This document shows, piece by piece, positions 1 to 10,500 of a stretch of DNA of 64,000 nt. The notes beneath the pieces were generated by a model. That model had not been told where the DNA came from. It searched no databases and saw nothing but the letters and a program-made list of their open reading frames with translations. Every line of letters starts with the position of its first letter. The first letter of the stretch is position 1. The stretch spans positions 186,001-250,000 of the forward strand of contig NZ_BMEC01000005.1 in NCBI RefSeq assembly GCF_014636295.1, read 5' to 3'. The DNA comes from Marivirga lumbricoides (GTDB lineage Bacteria > Bacteroidota > Bacteroidia > Cytophagales > Cyclobacteriaceae). The translations under genes and the position numbers were made by a program.

Positions 1-702
1 TTCATCCAGAGAAGCAAGGTTTATACTAAATGAACTGGTATAATCTGCGTTTCCATAATAATGAAGTACTGGGTAAGCTTCGTGGTTTACGGTGTGGGTA
101 TCTATCATTTCCTGTAAGGAGGAGAACTTTTGGTAACAATAGGAGGGGGATTTATTTACTAAATTTTTAGCTACTTCTTCAGGGTTGGTGCCCAGGTTTC
201 TTATAGCTAAAGCCAATGATCTTTTATGGATAACTGCATTGGACACCGAAATGAGATAGGTCATTGCTGTAGTGAAGAATATAAACCCAAAAAAAGAGAA
301 GATACTTGTTAATATTTTAAATGATGGTGAAATAGGTTTAAAATCACCCAGGCCCATAGTGGAAAGTGTATAGCCAGCAAAGTAAAACCTTTCAGTTGAT
401 GTTGCTACCAACCCGCTGGAGCTCACTATTGAGGCTTGATCAGAAGAGTAGACAAGGTATAGGCCTACCCATACCATCATAACCCAGGCACTGAAAACTA
501 CAAGGTTTACAATCAATCCACTGTAGCTAAAAATACTTCTACCAATTAACTTAACACCCAGCTTAATTATTTTATGGCTAACGAGAGAAAAGAAGCGGGT
601 AAGCATTGCTGCCCCACTTCCTGACATTGTAGTGTAAAAGAAATCATACATTACTATGGCTAAAATGCTGATTCCGCTAATAAGGGAGAAATTTTCATTC
701 AT
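1..702 (-). CDS. Two-pore-domain-like ion channel protein (partial, C-terminus off the window)
   Basis: I translated this open frame by hand: 234 codons from an ATG at 702 run to the window edge with no stop. It has three or more hydrophobic segments: an N-terminal helix, a second around residues 60-85 (GLIVNLVVFSAWVMMVWVGL) and a third around 130-150. Between the last two lies TLSTMGLGDF, which matches the P-loop/selectivity-filter pattern of the Ion_trans_2 potassium-channel family (TxGxGD). After the last membrane segment the chain becomes soluble. The pore sequence GLGD is not the canonical GYGD, so the transported ion is uncertain. It is probably a cation (K+-type) channel in the inner membrane. 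The missing C-terminus cannot be described. Its own promoter would lie in 703-1089. Confidence 0.7.
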   Translation of the reverse strand, partial: MNENFSLISGISILAIVMYDFFYTTMSGSGAAMLTRFFSLVSHKIIKLGVKLIGRSIFSYSGLIVNLVVFSAWVMMVWVGLYLVYSSDQASIVSSSGLVATSTERFYFAGYTLSTMGLGDFKPISPSFKILTSIFSFFGFIFFTTAMTYLISVSNAVIHKRSLALAIRNLGTNPEEVAKNLVNKSPSYCYQKFSSLQEMIDTHTVNHEAYPVLHYYGNADYTSSFSINLASLDE

Positions 703-1089
703 AAAGAGTGCTCTCTTATATTATCTATCATTTTTTATAAAAAGAGAGAATATAGGTTGTTAAATTTTACGAGGTCTTTTTAATGGGAGTTGAGCCTTAT
801 GCAGATAATTTGCGGAGAGGCTCACAATCATGGATGGTTTTGTTATATATCTCCTTTAATATCACCTCTATAAATGAGATGTTGTTTCAACAGATTTTAC
901 ATTACCTCATATTACACATTATATTTCCAGAGGGGAATACTATCTTGTTGTCCTTAGACTAATTTGAAATCGATTGTGGTTTTGTGCAATAGATCAGAGT
1001 TCAATGTATTAAAAGGATTTACATTCAATTAATGGATTACATTCTCATTAAATAAAAATGATAATTTCCGCCTTAATGGGTTCAATAAA
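703..1089. other. Intergenic region, no gene seen
   Basis: About 390 AT-rich bases lie between the start of the ion-channel gene and the end of the DUF2306 gene. The only structure I see is a weak inverted repeat, TGAGCC at 791-796 with GGCTCA at 819-824. It has a 22-base loop and no adjoining T-run, so it is not a convincing terminator. The region should hold the channel gene's promoter, but no clear Bacteroidota -33/-7 pair stands out. Confidence 0.4.
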
Positions 1090-1719
1090 TTAAATTTGCT
1101 TTGGAGTCATTTTATATTTTGAGTTTTTATTTCTCACAATAAAATAGGCAATAATGAGATTTGGTACCCAACATAGCCAGGAAACTATTCTATAGGCCGG
1201 GATAAATTCTCCAAAAACATTAGTTAAAACAGGAAGCCAAACTCTTAAAGTTACTGCAGCAAAGCAAGCAGCAAAACTAAATATCATGTAGTTTTCGTGC
1301 TTTACTCTATTCCCTTTTTTAATAGCTATAAAACCCAAAATGGTTGTGCTTAACCAAATAATTCCTAAGGTAGAAAAGCCAATTTTGGTAATGATTCCAC
1401 CAGTTGCAAATAATGCAATATATAGTCCGCAAATTCCACTTACTAAAACTGAAATCACATATGCTTTACCGATTACCCTATGTATTTTTACGTTTTTCTT
1501 CCTTAATTTATTATTAAACTGCAACCAACCTATTAAAAGAGCAAGTCCTCCGGGAACTATATGTCCGTAAAATCCAATATTCCATAAATTGTCATTTAAA
1601 AGTTCAGCCGTTTTCGATGATAATAGTCCAAATTTCCTGTCAATCATAAAATATATGACAGGATATAGTCCTACGAAGGCAGATAGAATACATAATACAG
1701 TCCACGAGAATCTTTTCAT
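1090..1719 (-). CDS. DUF2306-family integral membrane protein
   Basis: A 209-aa protein with an ATG start and about six hydrophobic segments. The stretch FYGHIVPGGLALLIGWLQF, followed by HRVIGKAYV at about residues 80-90, is the recognisable core of the DUF2306 (predicted membrane protein) family, where the two conserved His residues sit near membrane ends. Function is not established for the family. The gene stands alone: the neighbouring WG-repeat gene ends upstream with about 150 bases between them, and no terminator is obvious. Family assignment is fairly sure; biochemical role is unknown. Confidence 0.75.
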   Translation of the reverse strand: MKRFSWTVLCILSAFVGLYPVIYFMIDRKFGLLSSKTAELLNDNLWNIGFYGHIVPGGLALLIGWLQFNNKLRKKNVKIHRVIGKAYVISVLVSGICGLYIALFATGGIITKIGFSTLGIIWLSTTILGFIAIKKGNRVKHENYMIFSFAACFAAVTLRVWLPVLTNVFGEFIPAYRIVSWLCWVPNLIIAYFIVRNKNSKYKMTPKQI

Positions 1720-1872
1720 TTATTTTTTAGTTGTAGCCTCTACCGGCAGATGTTAGTTGCTTTATAGCGAACTATTTTTCATGATGCTATTACAGATAAT
1801 TTTAATTCCATTGATTCTTCCTCACAATTGTCCTTATGTATATAATCTCCTTGATGCATTCTTTCTTTTTGA

Positions 1873-4287
1873 TTAGTTTTTTAAAACAGTCATGACTCTA
1901 TTCTTTTCTTTTTCTGTAAAAATAAGATCACCTTTATCATAATACTTAGTTAGAGCATATTGTCCTGATAACCATTGAGCTTCAGGTAAATTATCTGAAT
2001 TATCATAATAATTTTTATTAGAATATTCTCGTATTATTTCTCCATTATAATAAAATTCTTCCAACTTAGAGCTACCTCCTTCATCTGAACCTGCATCAAG
2101 TTTATACATGATATTTTGCAAAGAATCCACATAAGTTTCATTTGTTGTTTGATATTCACCTATAGACCTGCTTTTACTATCACCTTTTTTGTAAATGCCT
2201 TTTGCAATGTTAGATGTAATTAATTCACAGAGGCTGTCAATATTAGTTTTGATAATATCTAAACCGTATTTTTCTCTAATATCTTTGTTTGCTATTATTG
2301 CTTTGAATTCTCTTGCTCTGAAATGTTCTTCATGTTCAGGAGAGTAAATGGCATCAGAAATTAATCGGTCTTTTTTTTCTTCATCAAGCCATCGTATAAT
2401 CCTTCCATGGTCAAAATAATATCGGTTTTCTTTTGAACCTTCTACTTTAAAAATGAAAAATGGGCCATATTTATTAAGGCTGGAGTCGAAAAAATATTCA
2501 TATCTTAAACCTTTATTTTTATCGTTTACGATCATTTTATTATAATTCTCTTTTATAGAAATATTGCTATTTGGAATTTCATAGGTTGAAAACTTTGCTT
2601 TCCGGCTTTCATTTTCAATTCTGCTATAAGCTTGTCTGATCTTACTAATTTGGTTTTCCAGATCATATTTTGTTGCTGTTTTTAATGGAGAATCACTCAG
2701 GAGTTCACCGTCATATTTCCAATATCCTTCGTTAATTAGTTTCTTCTTTGGATTAGTATCATCTAACTTTTGTAAATAGAAGAGGCCAAACTCATCATCA
2801 TAACCAATATTGTCATAACCAATTGCTACTATTTCATTGCCTTCGCTATCAATTATACCATATTTATCCAAATACTGGGCCTTGGTATAGCCATATTCGT
2901 TCATAGGTTCCAAGTGATGATATTTCAATGGAATGACTATTTCACCTGCTTCATTAATCATTCCTACTCTTCCATTATGACCAATAATGGCAAAACCGTT
3001 AATGAATTTATAGAACTCTATAGGATCCTCGAAATAGCCAGTAATTACATCTGAAGGTGAATTGAATTGATCACTGTCATAATTAATTGAATCAATCGAA
3101 ATACCATTTTTATTAAATAGGTTAATAGAGTAATTATACCTTGACCTCATCAATAAGTTATTTGATAAGAATTTTAGATTTGTATTTTCGAAAGGAAGTA
3201 TCGTCTCGCCTTTATAATTAATTAGAGAACTATTTTCTGGTTTTGAATTGTAACGATCGTGCGGGCCACGATAAACTATTGCTAGTTCACCTTTAAATGC
3301 ATCAGCTTCACTAAATTGAAAATCGATTATAGTATCACTATTAAGATTTATATATCCCCATTTTTCGCCTGCTTTGGCAGCAAGAAGATTAGTGTTTCCT
3401 GCTTTGAGATCATTATATTTAAAAGGTAGAATTGTGTCCCCTTTCATGTTTAAGATACCTGAAAGGCTATCCTTAGTTAATAATAGTAGGCTATCATGAA
3501 AAAATTCTATCCGGCTATATTCTTCAGGAAATTTAACTTTCCCGTTAATGATTAATCCGAAAACCCTCTTATTGTAGCCTTGTTTTATTGCAATTTTGAA
3601 TATGGAATCATTTAGTATTTCTACATTATCATATTGACATTTTACAATTTCTTTTCCTAGTTTGTTAATTATACCTACGTCACTATAGTTTCTTGAAACT
3701 ATGGAAAGGTCATCTTTAAAGATAATTTCTTTATCATACACAGGAAGGCAGATATCATTACCGTTACTGTTGATGAGACCCCACTTTCTATTTTTTCGAA
3801 TTAATATTAGATCTTTTTCAAGTACTTTCAGCTCTTCATAATTGTAATCAATTATTTGATTAGCGGTAGTATCAACAGCTCCCCATAACTTTCCTTTTTT
3901 TGTGGGTATTATACCGTCTTTTGCTTTACCAACAGCATCAAATGTTGCTGATTCACTTATATAATCTCCTTTACTATTTATGATTTTATATGATCCATTT
4001 ATTTTTACCCATGCAAAACCTTCTGCGAAAAATCCGCAACCATCAAAAATGGGTTTAATAACAAACTCATCAGCATTGTTAATGTATCCCCACCTGCCAT
4101 TTCTATTATAGGGCCATATTTGCTCGGTATTAAATTTTTTCAAAACGAAGGATGTGTCCTCATCCACAAGTTCGATTATATTTTCTATAGCTTTAACTTC
4201 TTCCGTTTTATTAGTTTCAGGGCTCTTTTTACAGCTAATAAATAATAAAAATGGGAAAGCAATACAGATTAACAAGTATTTTTTCAT
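1873..4287 (-). CDS. WG-repeat lipoprotein
   Basis: The protein has about 804 aa. The frame opens ten codons earlier at a TTG (4317), but the ATG at 4287 gives a proper lipoprotein signal (MKKYLLICIAFPFLLFISC, lipidated Cys19), so I place the start there. From about residue 62 to 520 it carries many WG-type repeats (RWGYINNADEF, KWGAVD, KWGLINSNG, KWGYINLNS, RVGMINEAGEI), as in PF14903 proteins. The C-terminal about 250 residues are different, rich in Tyr/Asp/Lys, and unrecognised. It is probably anchored in the outer membrane or facing the periplasm. WG-repeat proteins lack a well-defined activity and are thought of as binding or structural proteins. A truncated paralogue of its first 36 codons lies at 11062-11172, with the same spacing to a tRNA-Pro, showing that this locus was once duplicated. 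Confidence 0.8.
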   Translation of the reverse strand: MKKYLLICIAFPFLLFISCKKSPETNKTEEVKAIENIIELVDEDTSFVLKKFNTEQIWPYNRNGRWGYINNADEFVIKPIFDGCGFFAEGFAWVKINGSYKIINSKGDYISESATFDAVGKAKDGIIPTKKGKLWGAVDTTANQIIDYNYEELKVLEKDLILIRKNRKWGLINSNGNDICLPVYDKEIIFKDDLSIVSRNYSDVGIINKLGKEIVKCQYDNVEILNDSIFKIAIKQGYNKRVFGLIINGKVKFPEEYSRIEFFHDSLLLLTKDSLSGILNMKGDTILPFKYNDLKAGNTNLLAAKAGEKWGYINLNSDTIIDFQFSEADAFKGELAIVYRGPHDRYNSKPENSSLINYKGETILPFENTNLKFLSNNLLMRSRYNYSINLFNKNGISIDSINYDSDQFNSPSDVITGYFEDPIEFYKFINGFAIIGHNGRVGMINEAGEIVIPLKYHHLEPMNEYGYTKAQYLDKYGIIDSEGNEIVAIGYDNIGYDDEFGLFYLQKLDDTNPKKKLINEGYWKYDGELLSDSPLKTATKYDLENQISKIRQAYSRIENESRKAKFSTYEIPNSNISIKENYNKMIVNDKNKGLRYEYFFDSSLNKYGPFFIFKVEGSKENRYYFDHGRIIRWLDEEKKDRLISDAIYSPEHEEHFRAREFKAIIANKDIREKYGLDIIKTNIDSLCELITSNIAKGIYKKGDSKSRSIGEYQTTNETYVDSLQNIMYKLDAGSDEGGSSKLEEFYYNGEIIREYSNKNYYDNSDNLPEAQWLSGQYALTKYYDKGDLIFTEKEKNRVMTVLKN

Positions 4288-4634
4288 AAACTGATACTGG
4301 AATGTGCTTTTATTCAATTATGGAAGTTTAAATATAAGTAAAGCATACTTATTGGCAAATCGCTAAATACAAGAGACTTAGTTTTTACGCTAAAGGGTAT
4401 GTAATAAATAAGAAGTTTTGTTCACTTGGAAGGTTACTTGTATCTGCTAGCCATGATACCAAAGATGCTTACTAATCTGCTCTGTGTTTCGATTGAGCAT
4501 CTTGCTCTCAGTCTGGCTAAGAACTTATAGAAGTAAAAATATCAAAAAAATAGTTGAATGCTACTGGCTTAAGTCGGGGTGACAGGATTTGAACCTGCCA
4601 TCTCTCGCTCCAGACCGCTACCCTCAATGTCGGT
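4246..4634 (-). repeat. Diverged direct repeat, copy A (WG-lipoprotein start to tRNA-Pro)
   Basis: This stretch aligns by eye with 11133-11533 in the same orientation. It covers the signal-peptide codons of the WG lipoprotein and a matching leader (AAGCATACTTATTGGCAAAT here, AAGCATGCTTATTGGCAAAT in copy B). After a poorly conserved middle it ends with a tRNA-Pro 3' half. The distance from ATG to tRNA 3' end is nearly identical in both copies (4287 to 4574, and 11172 to 11460). The level of divergence says the duplication is old. Confidence 0.75.
4574..4634 (-). pseudogene. Decayed tRNA-Pro remnant
   Basis: The 3' half of a tRNA-Pro is preserved: the T-arm and acceptor strand read GTCGGGGTGACAGGATTTGA on the plus strand, the same as in the intact tRNA at 11460-11533. 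The anticodon and D-arm portion is broken: the run of six C is reduced, several bases around the anticodon stem are missing, and the 5' acceptor strand GCGCCACACCCCG is not recognisable. It cannot fold as a tRNA. It forms part of the old duplication with 11.1-11.5 kb. Confidence 0.75.
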
Positions 4635-4639
4635 AAGTT

Positions 4640-5922
4640 AAGAATTTGACTATTTTTTGCAAGAGGCAAATGCCAAAAATATGGCGAGTAATTCAGATAT
4701 AGTTTAGGTATTTAGTTAAAGAAGAATAATGTAACTGAACAATGCCAGTGGCAGAAGTACAGCAAAAAGAACACTTGATACCAGAAGATATGAATTGAGA
4801 ACTACCTGGGAAATGTGCTACCACCTTATCCGATAATATCGGAGTATTGAAGGACAGCGTATGGGCGAATACCCTTGCACTTGCATCTTTAGCTTTCACA
4901 GGATGTTTATTTTAGGGTTTAACCATAGCTAAAATAATATTTAATGACTATGCCAAAAACAAAATTTACTCATGGCATATTTTATTTTTTAAAAAATTAT
5001 GCGTGGTTGAAAATTTTAATCACGCATACTCAATTTTAGTAGTGCGTATATATGAGTGGTGTAAAAGTAGTATGCATATATGCGTGGCTGTAATTGGGTT
5101 CGAATATATGCGTAGTGGTACAAAACGAGGCATAATAGGTTTTACGAAAAGCAAGTCTTGATTTTTCTCATAGGTCTTTTAGCATTGTTCCTTTTGTGTT
5201 AAGATATCAAAGTCTTTCAGCCAAAGGCTGAGAAACTAAACCTCAAATGAGACAACTTCAATCCAATAAGCAATGGCTGACTGAAGCTTTAGGAACTCTT
5301 CCCACTTATGCTCTGCAAGATTACCCTCCTGGCTAATGGTCGTTTGAATATAGGAAGGTGAAGGTCGTAAAAAATAAAAGGTCTTATAAAAGCATTGTTT
5401 TTTCTCCCTTTAAAAAGAAAATTAAAAATCTTTGGGTTTCTTCTTTGGTTTCTGGTTCCAATTTAAAATGTCATAGCGTTATTAAACCTCAATTGAATGA
5501 CTGCCTTAATTCTAAATGAGTTTGTTTTATCTTTTTCTTGAACATGGTATTAAAGGATTTTGTACATTCAAACCACAAATTGTAAGCTATTTCTTTTACA
5601 CTTAAATTAGTCCTTGAAAGCATTTATTTAACTCTATCAATGACAAATTCTTCAATATAGGATAAAGCATTCATTTCTTGTAAGAAACTATCTATTGTGA
5701 AAGCGCTTAGAGTACTGGAAAAGAAAGTTAAGGTGGGAAGCAATAAGATTCTGTCTATAATAATCAATATTATTTTTAGTTCACCCTGCATTTGATGCAG
5801 GAGCGTTGTCATTATTTTCTCTTTCTTTTCCGAAAGATTTAGGGAATCTGCAATAGAATAGGAAAAGAATTTGAATTTCGTTAATCCTCATTCAAAGAAA
5901 AACACTTTAATATATGAGCATA
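4640..5922. other. 1.3 kb without a supported gene; decayed DNA with short repeats
   Basis: No open frame here looks protein-like. Bases 4998-5118 hold several variants of one short word (TATGCGTGG, TATATGAGTGG, TATATGCGTGG, ATATGCGTAGTGG, plus an inverted CACGCATA). Bases 5248-5516 on the plus strand read as short Lys-rich frames broken by stops, which could be a worn-out mobile-element gene, but I cannot name the family. The 62-68-codon frames at 4693-4899 and 5624-5812 show no features of a real protein. Confidence 0.4.
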
Positions 5923-7449
5923 TTAGGTCAACTCACCTAAGAATTCTTCCACACTATGATATCCTCGAACTATTATTTTTTTCTTTAATCGCATTTTGCT
6001 GACGCGAACACTTTGTGGTGAAATACCTAAAATGTGAGACATTTCCTTACTCTTTAAATCTAGGTTTAGCAGCACCAAATAACGGATTTCGCCTTCAGTA
6101 AGGGCGATATTATGTTGTTGTATTTTTCCAAAAAAACCAGGATAGATACTATTAAATCTACTTTTGAAAACAGTCCAGTCGTCCTCTGTTAGAATTTTTT
6201 GTTCCAGCAAGCTGGTAACTGCTGTATCGTTTTTACGAAAAGCGTTAGTCTCCTGTAGTTCTTTTTGGAGGGAATCAATTATTGCGTTTTTCTTTGAAAG
6301 ATCCAGGATATAAGTCTTGAGTTCCTGTTCCTTTATAGTGAGTATTTTGTTGGAGCTATTTAACTGAATCTCCAATTTTCTTTTTTTGAAACGTATTTTC
6401 TGAAAATGTCGATAGACAAAAAAGACGCCTATTAAAAGAAAGGACAGAATGGCAAGCCCTATGAACCAGTTTCTATTTTCATTCAATTGGGATTCTTTTT
6501 TTAGATTCTGTATTTGCAGGTTTTTAACTTCAGAACCCATTTTCGCCTGGTATTCTGCGAGGGTTTTCGATTGGTTAGCAATTAAAATACCATTGTTTGT
6601 TACCGCATAAAGTTTGTAATATTTTAATGCTGAATCAGTTTTATTAAAGGCTTCATAAACTTCCGAGAGCTTTTGGTAGGCCTCGCTAATTCTTATTTTT
6701 CTTTCAATTTGTAAGCTCAATCGCAGGCTTTTTTGGATAGCATTCAGGGCAAGTGCCTGGTTTCTTTCACGCAAGTAGATATCCGATAAATTGTAATAAG
6801 TAGCTGCTTCCCCATCTTTGTAATCCGCTTTTTCATAATGCCGTAAGGCCTCCAGGTAATAAGACTTGGCGGAATCATTCAGCTGTTTGTTTTTGAAAAT
6901 CTGTCCCTGATTGTTTAGGGCAATGCCAAGGTCCCGATATTCATGTTCTGTTCTAAATAATTGAATGGCGCGATTATTATGCATAAAGGCGGATTCGTAA
7001 TCTCCCTGTTCCTTTAGAATCAAGCCACGATTAGTATGGGTGAGTCCGAGAAGTCTGGTCATATTCAATTTGGCTGCAATATTTCCGGCTATGGAATAAC
7101 TACTCATCGCATCTTCATTGTTGCCGAGTCGCCATTGTACCAAGCCTAAGGTGTTAAGTATTTTTGCTAATTCGGTATCATTCTCTTCCTTCTCAGCTCT
7201 TTTATAAGCAATATTGATGATATTCAGTGATTTTTGGTAATCCCCGGATCTCCAATAGTCCAATGCGAGATTGTTTAGGGAATCATTCTTTACGTAGGCA
7301 TATAACGATTGCAATGCCACGCTATCCACTTTGCCAGTTTCAGAATGAAAAGACTTCTGATTGTAGGTCTCTTCCAAAGGTGAAGTACAATTAATTAGGC
7401 ATATCATCGAAGTCACAAGATATGCTGCTATTTGTATTCCGCGATTCAT
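5923..7449 (-). CDS. Lipoprotein/membrane TPR regulator with LuxR-type HTH
   Basis: 508 aa. The N-terminus has a hydrophobic signal ending in a possible lipobox (CLINC, Cys21). Residues about 50-290 are tetratricopeptide repeats (for example LAKILNTLGLVQWRLGNNED, ALNNQGQIFKNKQLNDSAKS). A transmembrane helix (WFIGLAILSFLLIGVFFVY) follows at about 330-350, then a coiled-coil stretch. The C-terminus (about 440-500) is a LuxR/GerE-like helix-turn-helix (LTEGEIRYLVLLNLDLKSKE, MSHILGISPQSVRVSKMRLK). This TPR-TM-HTH plan is common in Bacteroidota, where the sensor sits outside and the DNA-binding part in the cytoplasm. It lies directly downstream of the T9SS-exported protein (gap 95 bases, same strand), so it probably senses or controls that protein; this is inference. 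If Cys21 is truly lipidated, both the lipid anchor and the helix would hold it in the inner membrane. Confidence 0.8.
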   Translation of the reverse strand: MNRGIQIAAYLVTSMICLINCTSPLEETYNQKSFHSETGKVDSVALQSLYAYVKNDSLNNLALDYWRSGDYQKSLNIINIAYKRAEKEENDTELAKILNTLGLVQWRLGNNEDAMSSYSIAGNIAAKLNMTRLLGLTHTNRGLILKEQGDYESAFMHNNRAIQLFRTEHEYRDLGIALNNQGQIFKNKQLNDSAKSYYLEALRHYEKADYKDGEAATYYNLSDIYLRERNQALALNAIQKSLRLSLQIERKIRISEAYQKLSEVYEAFNKTDSALKYYKLYAVTNNGILIANQSKTLAEYQAKMGSEVKNLQIQNLKKESQLNENRNWFIGLAILSFLLIGVFFVYRHFQKIRFKKRKLEIQLNSSNKILTIKEQELKTYILDLSKKNAIIDSLQKELQETNAFRKNDTAVTSLLEQKILTEDDWTVFKSRFNSIYPGFFGKIQQHNIALTEGEIRYLVLLNLDLKSKEMSHILGISPQSVRVSKMRLKKKIIVRGYHSVEEFLGELT

Positions 7450-7544
7450 TATAGGTGTTTCACTACTTGCTTAAAAAAACCAATACAAAATTTCCTACAC
7501 CAAAATTAATGAATATAAGAAATTTCATACAGGTTTATTATGAG

Positions 7545-10500
7545 TTATTGTTTTAACAATCTTTTTGCTGTTTTGTAAGTGCCATTCTTAATTTGATAAT
7601 AATAAATACCTCTGTCCAATTGGTCTAGGTTGATGTTAATTTTATGATTCCCTGCGGAAAAGTTTTTGTCCATAATGCTATAAACGCTTTTTCCCGTACT
7701 ATCGTAAATTATGATTGATGTTTTTCCCCCATTTTTAAGAAAGAAAGGAATGGTGGTTTGATCCTGTACAGGGTTCGGAAAGTTTTGTCCTAACCAATTT
7801 GACACATTCGGATGTTCAAAGCCATGTTCTGATGTCCCCAGAACAATGTGAGAGGATTCAAAAAAGTAGATTCCGCTATAAAAGTCTATATTATAAAGTG
7901 TGCCTCCCAATAAAAGGGAGCCGTTGTTCAATGGGGTTATATTGCTTGGATTATAATCAGATAATGCAGGTCCAGCAAAATCCAATTCTTCAATAGTCTG
8001 ACCAACACTATTAATTTTCAGAAGACTTGCTATCGTGTTTGTTCCCAATCTTTTGTATGTTACTTCTTGGGTTTGCCCTAAAATGAAAAGCGTATTGTCT
8101 CCATCAATATAAGCATCCTTGTAATATCTTCCGATTTCAGAATTGTTTTCCCATACTATTTCACCAGTTTGCTGGTCAAGTTCAATGGAGTTGATTCTAT
8201 TGTTTGATGGTTCACCAGCCACCCAATACAAACTATAAGATGGTATGATCAGGTTACCAAGGCTGTTTTGCATTATCTTGTAAGGATTGATGCGTCTACC
8301 TTCATCACTTTGTCCGTATGAAGTGGTCCATAGGACTTCCCCATCTGGGTCAATTTTTAAGGCCAGTAGTTCTTCCACCTGCATTAGTGGCTCCACTTGC
8401 CTCCCGCACACATATATATTGTTATCTTGGTCGGTTAACAAATCAACTCCATTACTGCCAAAATCGGGTTGCGGATATTTGTTCAACCATTCCAAATTGC
8501 CAGCACTATTATATTTTATGACTGTGAGATCCACCACTTGCGCAAACATTGAAGAATAGCCGCTAACTCCAGTTAAAATAACCGCTCCATCTGAAGTTAC
8601 CTCACCGGCATTGATTTCAAAAACAAAATCGTCAGGTTGCCCTGTTGTGTTGAACTGAGCCCACTCTTCTTCACCTTCTGCATTGTATTTTAGGGTCGCA
8701 AAAACCGGAAAATCATCAGAATCATTCTCTTTTGCACTCCCACTAACATAAATATTGTTATCATCATCTAAAAAGAATGCGCTAAATAGAGCCGAATGAA
8801 CCTCCTTTTCAATTTCCCAAATCAGGTCTCCCGATGGCGTATATTTGTTTATGCGCAATGGTAAAACGGTATAAGGGTTAGGCAGTAGAAAAACAATAAG
8901 ATTGTCATCCGTATCTACTTTTACAACGATGCCGCCAGGTTCGATACCATCTTGCGGGCTGAAATTCTTTTCCCATTGTACCTCTCCCGCTTCATTGTAT
9001 TGAGCAACAAAATAATTCATAATGAATTGGTTGTTCTCTATCACTCCAAAATCGCCAGTTACATAGGTGTTATTCTCAGAATCCACAGTACTGTTGAGCA
9101 TTCGTGTGTTGGAACTGGATAGCGGGGTTTCTAACACAGCTGTCCAGTCTGGATTGTTTGGATCCGAATCAAAGGGTATTCTTACAGTTTCAAATACCCC
9201 ACCCTTGGAAGTGTAGTAGTTATCCAGAGTTAAATATACATTGTCATTATTATCCACGGAAAGTCCTATTAAGTTTTTTATGCTCTCAGTGGCCGAAAAC
9301 ATCTTTAGATAGCTCGTTTCATTTAAAATGGTTCCGTTTTCTGAATATTTAAATACCCTTACACGTAAGTCCTGGGTGCCGTCATCGTATCCTAAACCTG
9401 CAATAACAGGTAAATTATCTTCATCCAAAATCATTTTAGCAGTTTGGATTTGAATAATATTTTGGTTTTCATCCGTCCAGTTTTCTTGTCCATCATCTGC
9501 ATATGAAATCAAGACCAGACCTTCATTGATCCAACCGGCTGTATGTCTGCCTACTACGTAAATCTTGTCTTTTCCGGCAATTTTAATAGAATGGCCATTG
9601 GTATAATCATCCTTGAATTCACCCGCACGGTAAGTTTTTATCCATTCCTCATTTCCATCACTATCATATTTTATTGTTCCCATCCTAGGTGCGTTAATCA
9701 CATCAAAAGTACCCGTAACAATTAGGTTTCCATTGGCATCAAAGGCTATACTTTTAGCTGCAGAATGCGTATTGTTGAGCCCGCTGGAAGGGTCGGTTTC
9801 ATCTACAAGGCTTTGGAATAAAAATGGGCGTCTCCAAACTTGTTTCCCTTCTGAATCATATAAGAGTGTAAGATAACCCTCCCAATATCCTTGGCTATCT
9901 CCGTCAACTGCTGCATATCCTGTAATAGCAACAACTCCGGACTCGTTGACAGCAATAGCGGAGGGCTCATTCCAAGAGGATGCTATCGGATTGGAATCAG
10001 CCGCAGACCAAAGGAGTTGGCCACTAGCATTGTATTTCAATACCAGGTATTCCATGGAAGCACCTGTATAGGTGATACCTCCAATAACGATATCTCCTGT
10101 TGGAGATATATCCATGGCGGTGGGAATATCCAAAGTACTATTCCCACTGTCAAAAGTGGTGGACCATATTTCAACCCCGGTAGCTTGTTCATATTTAATA
10201 GTATATACATCCATATCGCTTCCATTCCAGCCAACTCCAGTGGCAACTGGATTTCCGATAGCATCCAAATGTATCTGTACTCCATATTCCACAGCATATA
10301 AACTTCCACTTTGGCGAGTTTCCCATATCAAAGTCCCGGTAGGGTCTACTTTTATAGTCACAAAATCTCCTTGTGTACTTTCAGCATTGGATCCTACTCC
10401 TGTAATATAGGTGTTTCCTGAAGCATCTGACACACTTGCATAGGGAGTGTTCATTCCGGTACACAAATGTCGCAAAAATTCGAAATCTGAATTCAATCGG

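Noticed and set aside
1873-4317. WG lipoprotein start at the TTG (4317)
   Set aside because: It would place ten residues before a standard lipoprotein signal; the ATG at 4287 fits better and matches the paralogue stub at 11172.
4574-4634. A second functional tRNA-Pro
   Set aside because: The 3' half matches the intact tRNA, but the anticodon stem and 5' acceptor strand are lost, so it cannot fold.
4693-4899. A 68-codon minus-strand frame
   Set aside because: No recognisable domain, no signal or ribosome-site support, and it lies in decayed DNA next to the tRNA-Pro remnant. It is most simply a chance frame.
5248-5516. Possible transposase (TnpB/OrfB-like) relic on the plus strand
   Set aside because: Short frames such as QSNKQWLTEALGTLPTYALQ look vaguely like a helix-turn-helix part of TnpB, but stops break the frame, no catalytic residues or element ends are found, and the likeness is too weak to name.
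5624-5812. A 62-codon minus-strand frame with a hydrophobic stretch
   Set aside because: Hydrophobicity comes from AT-rich codons; no conserved motif and no operon partner. The TPR regulator starts far away and points the same way with its own start.
7799-10410. Several plus-strand and alternate-frame open frames inside the T9SS gene
   Set aside because: They are antisense or shifted shadows of a long, clearly coding gene with continuous repeats and a sorting domain. They show no domains of their own.
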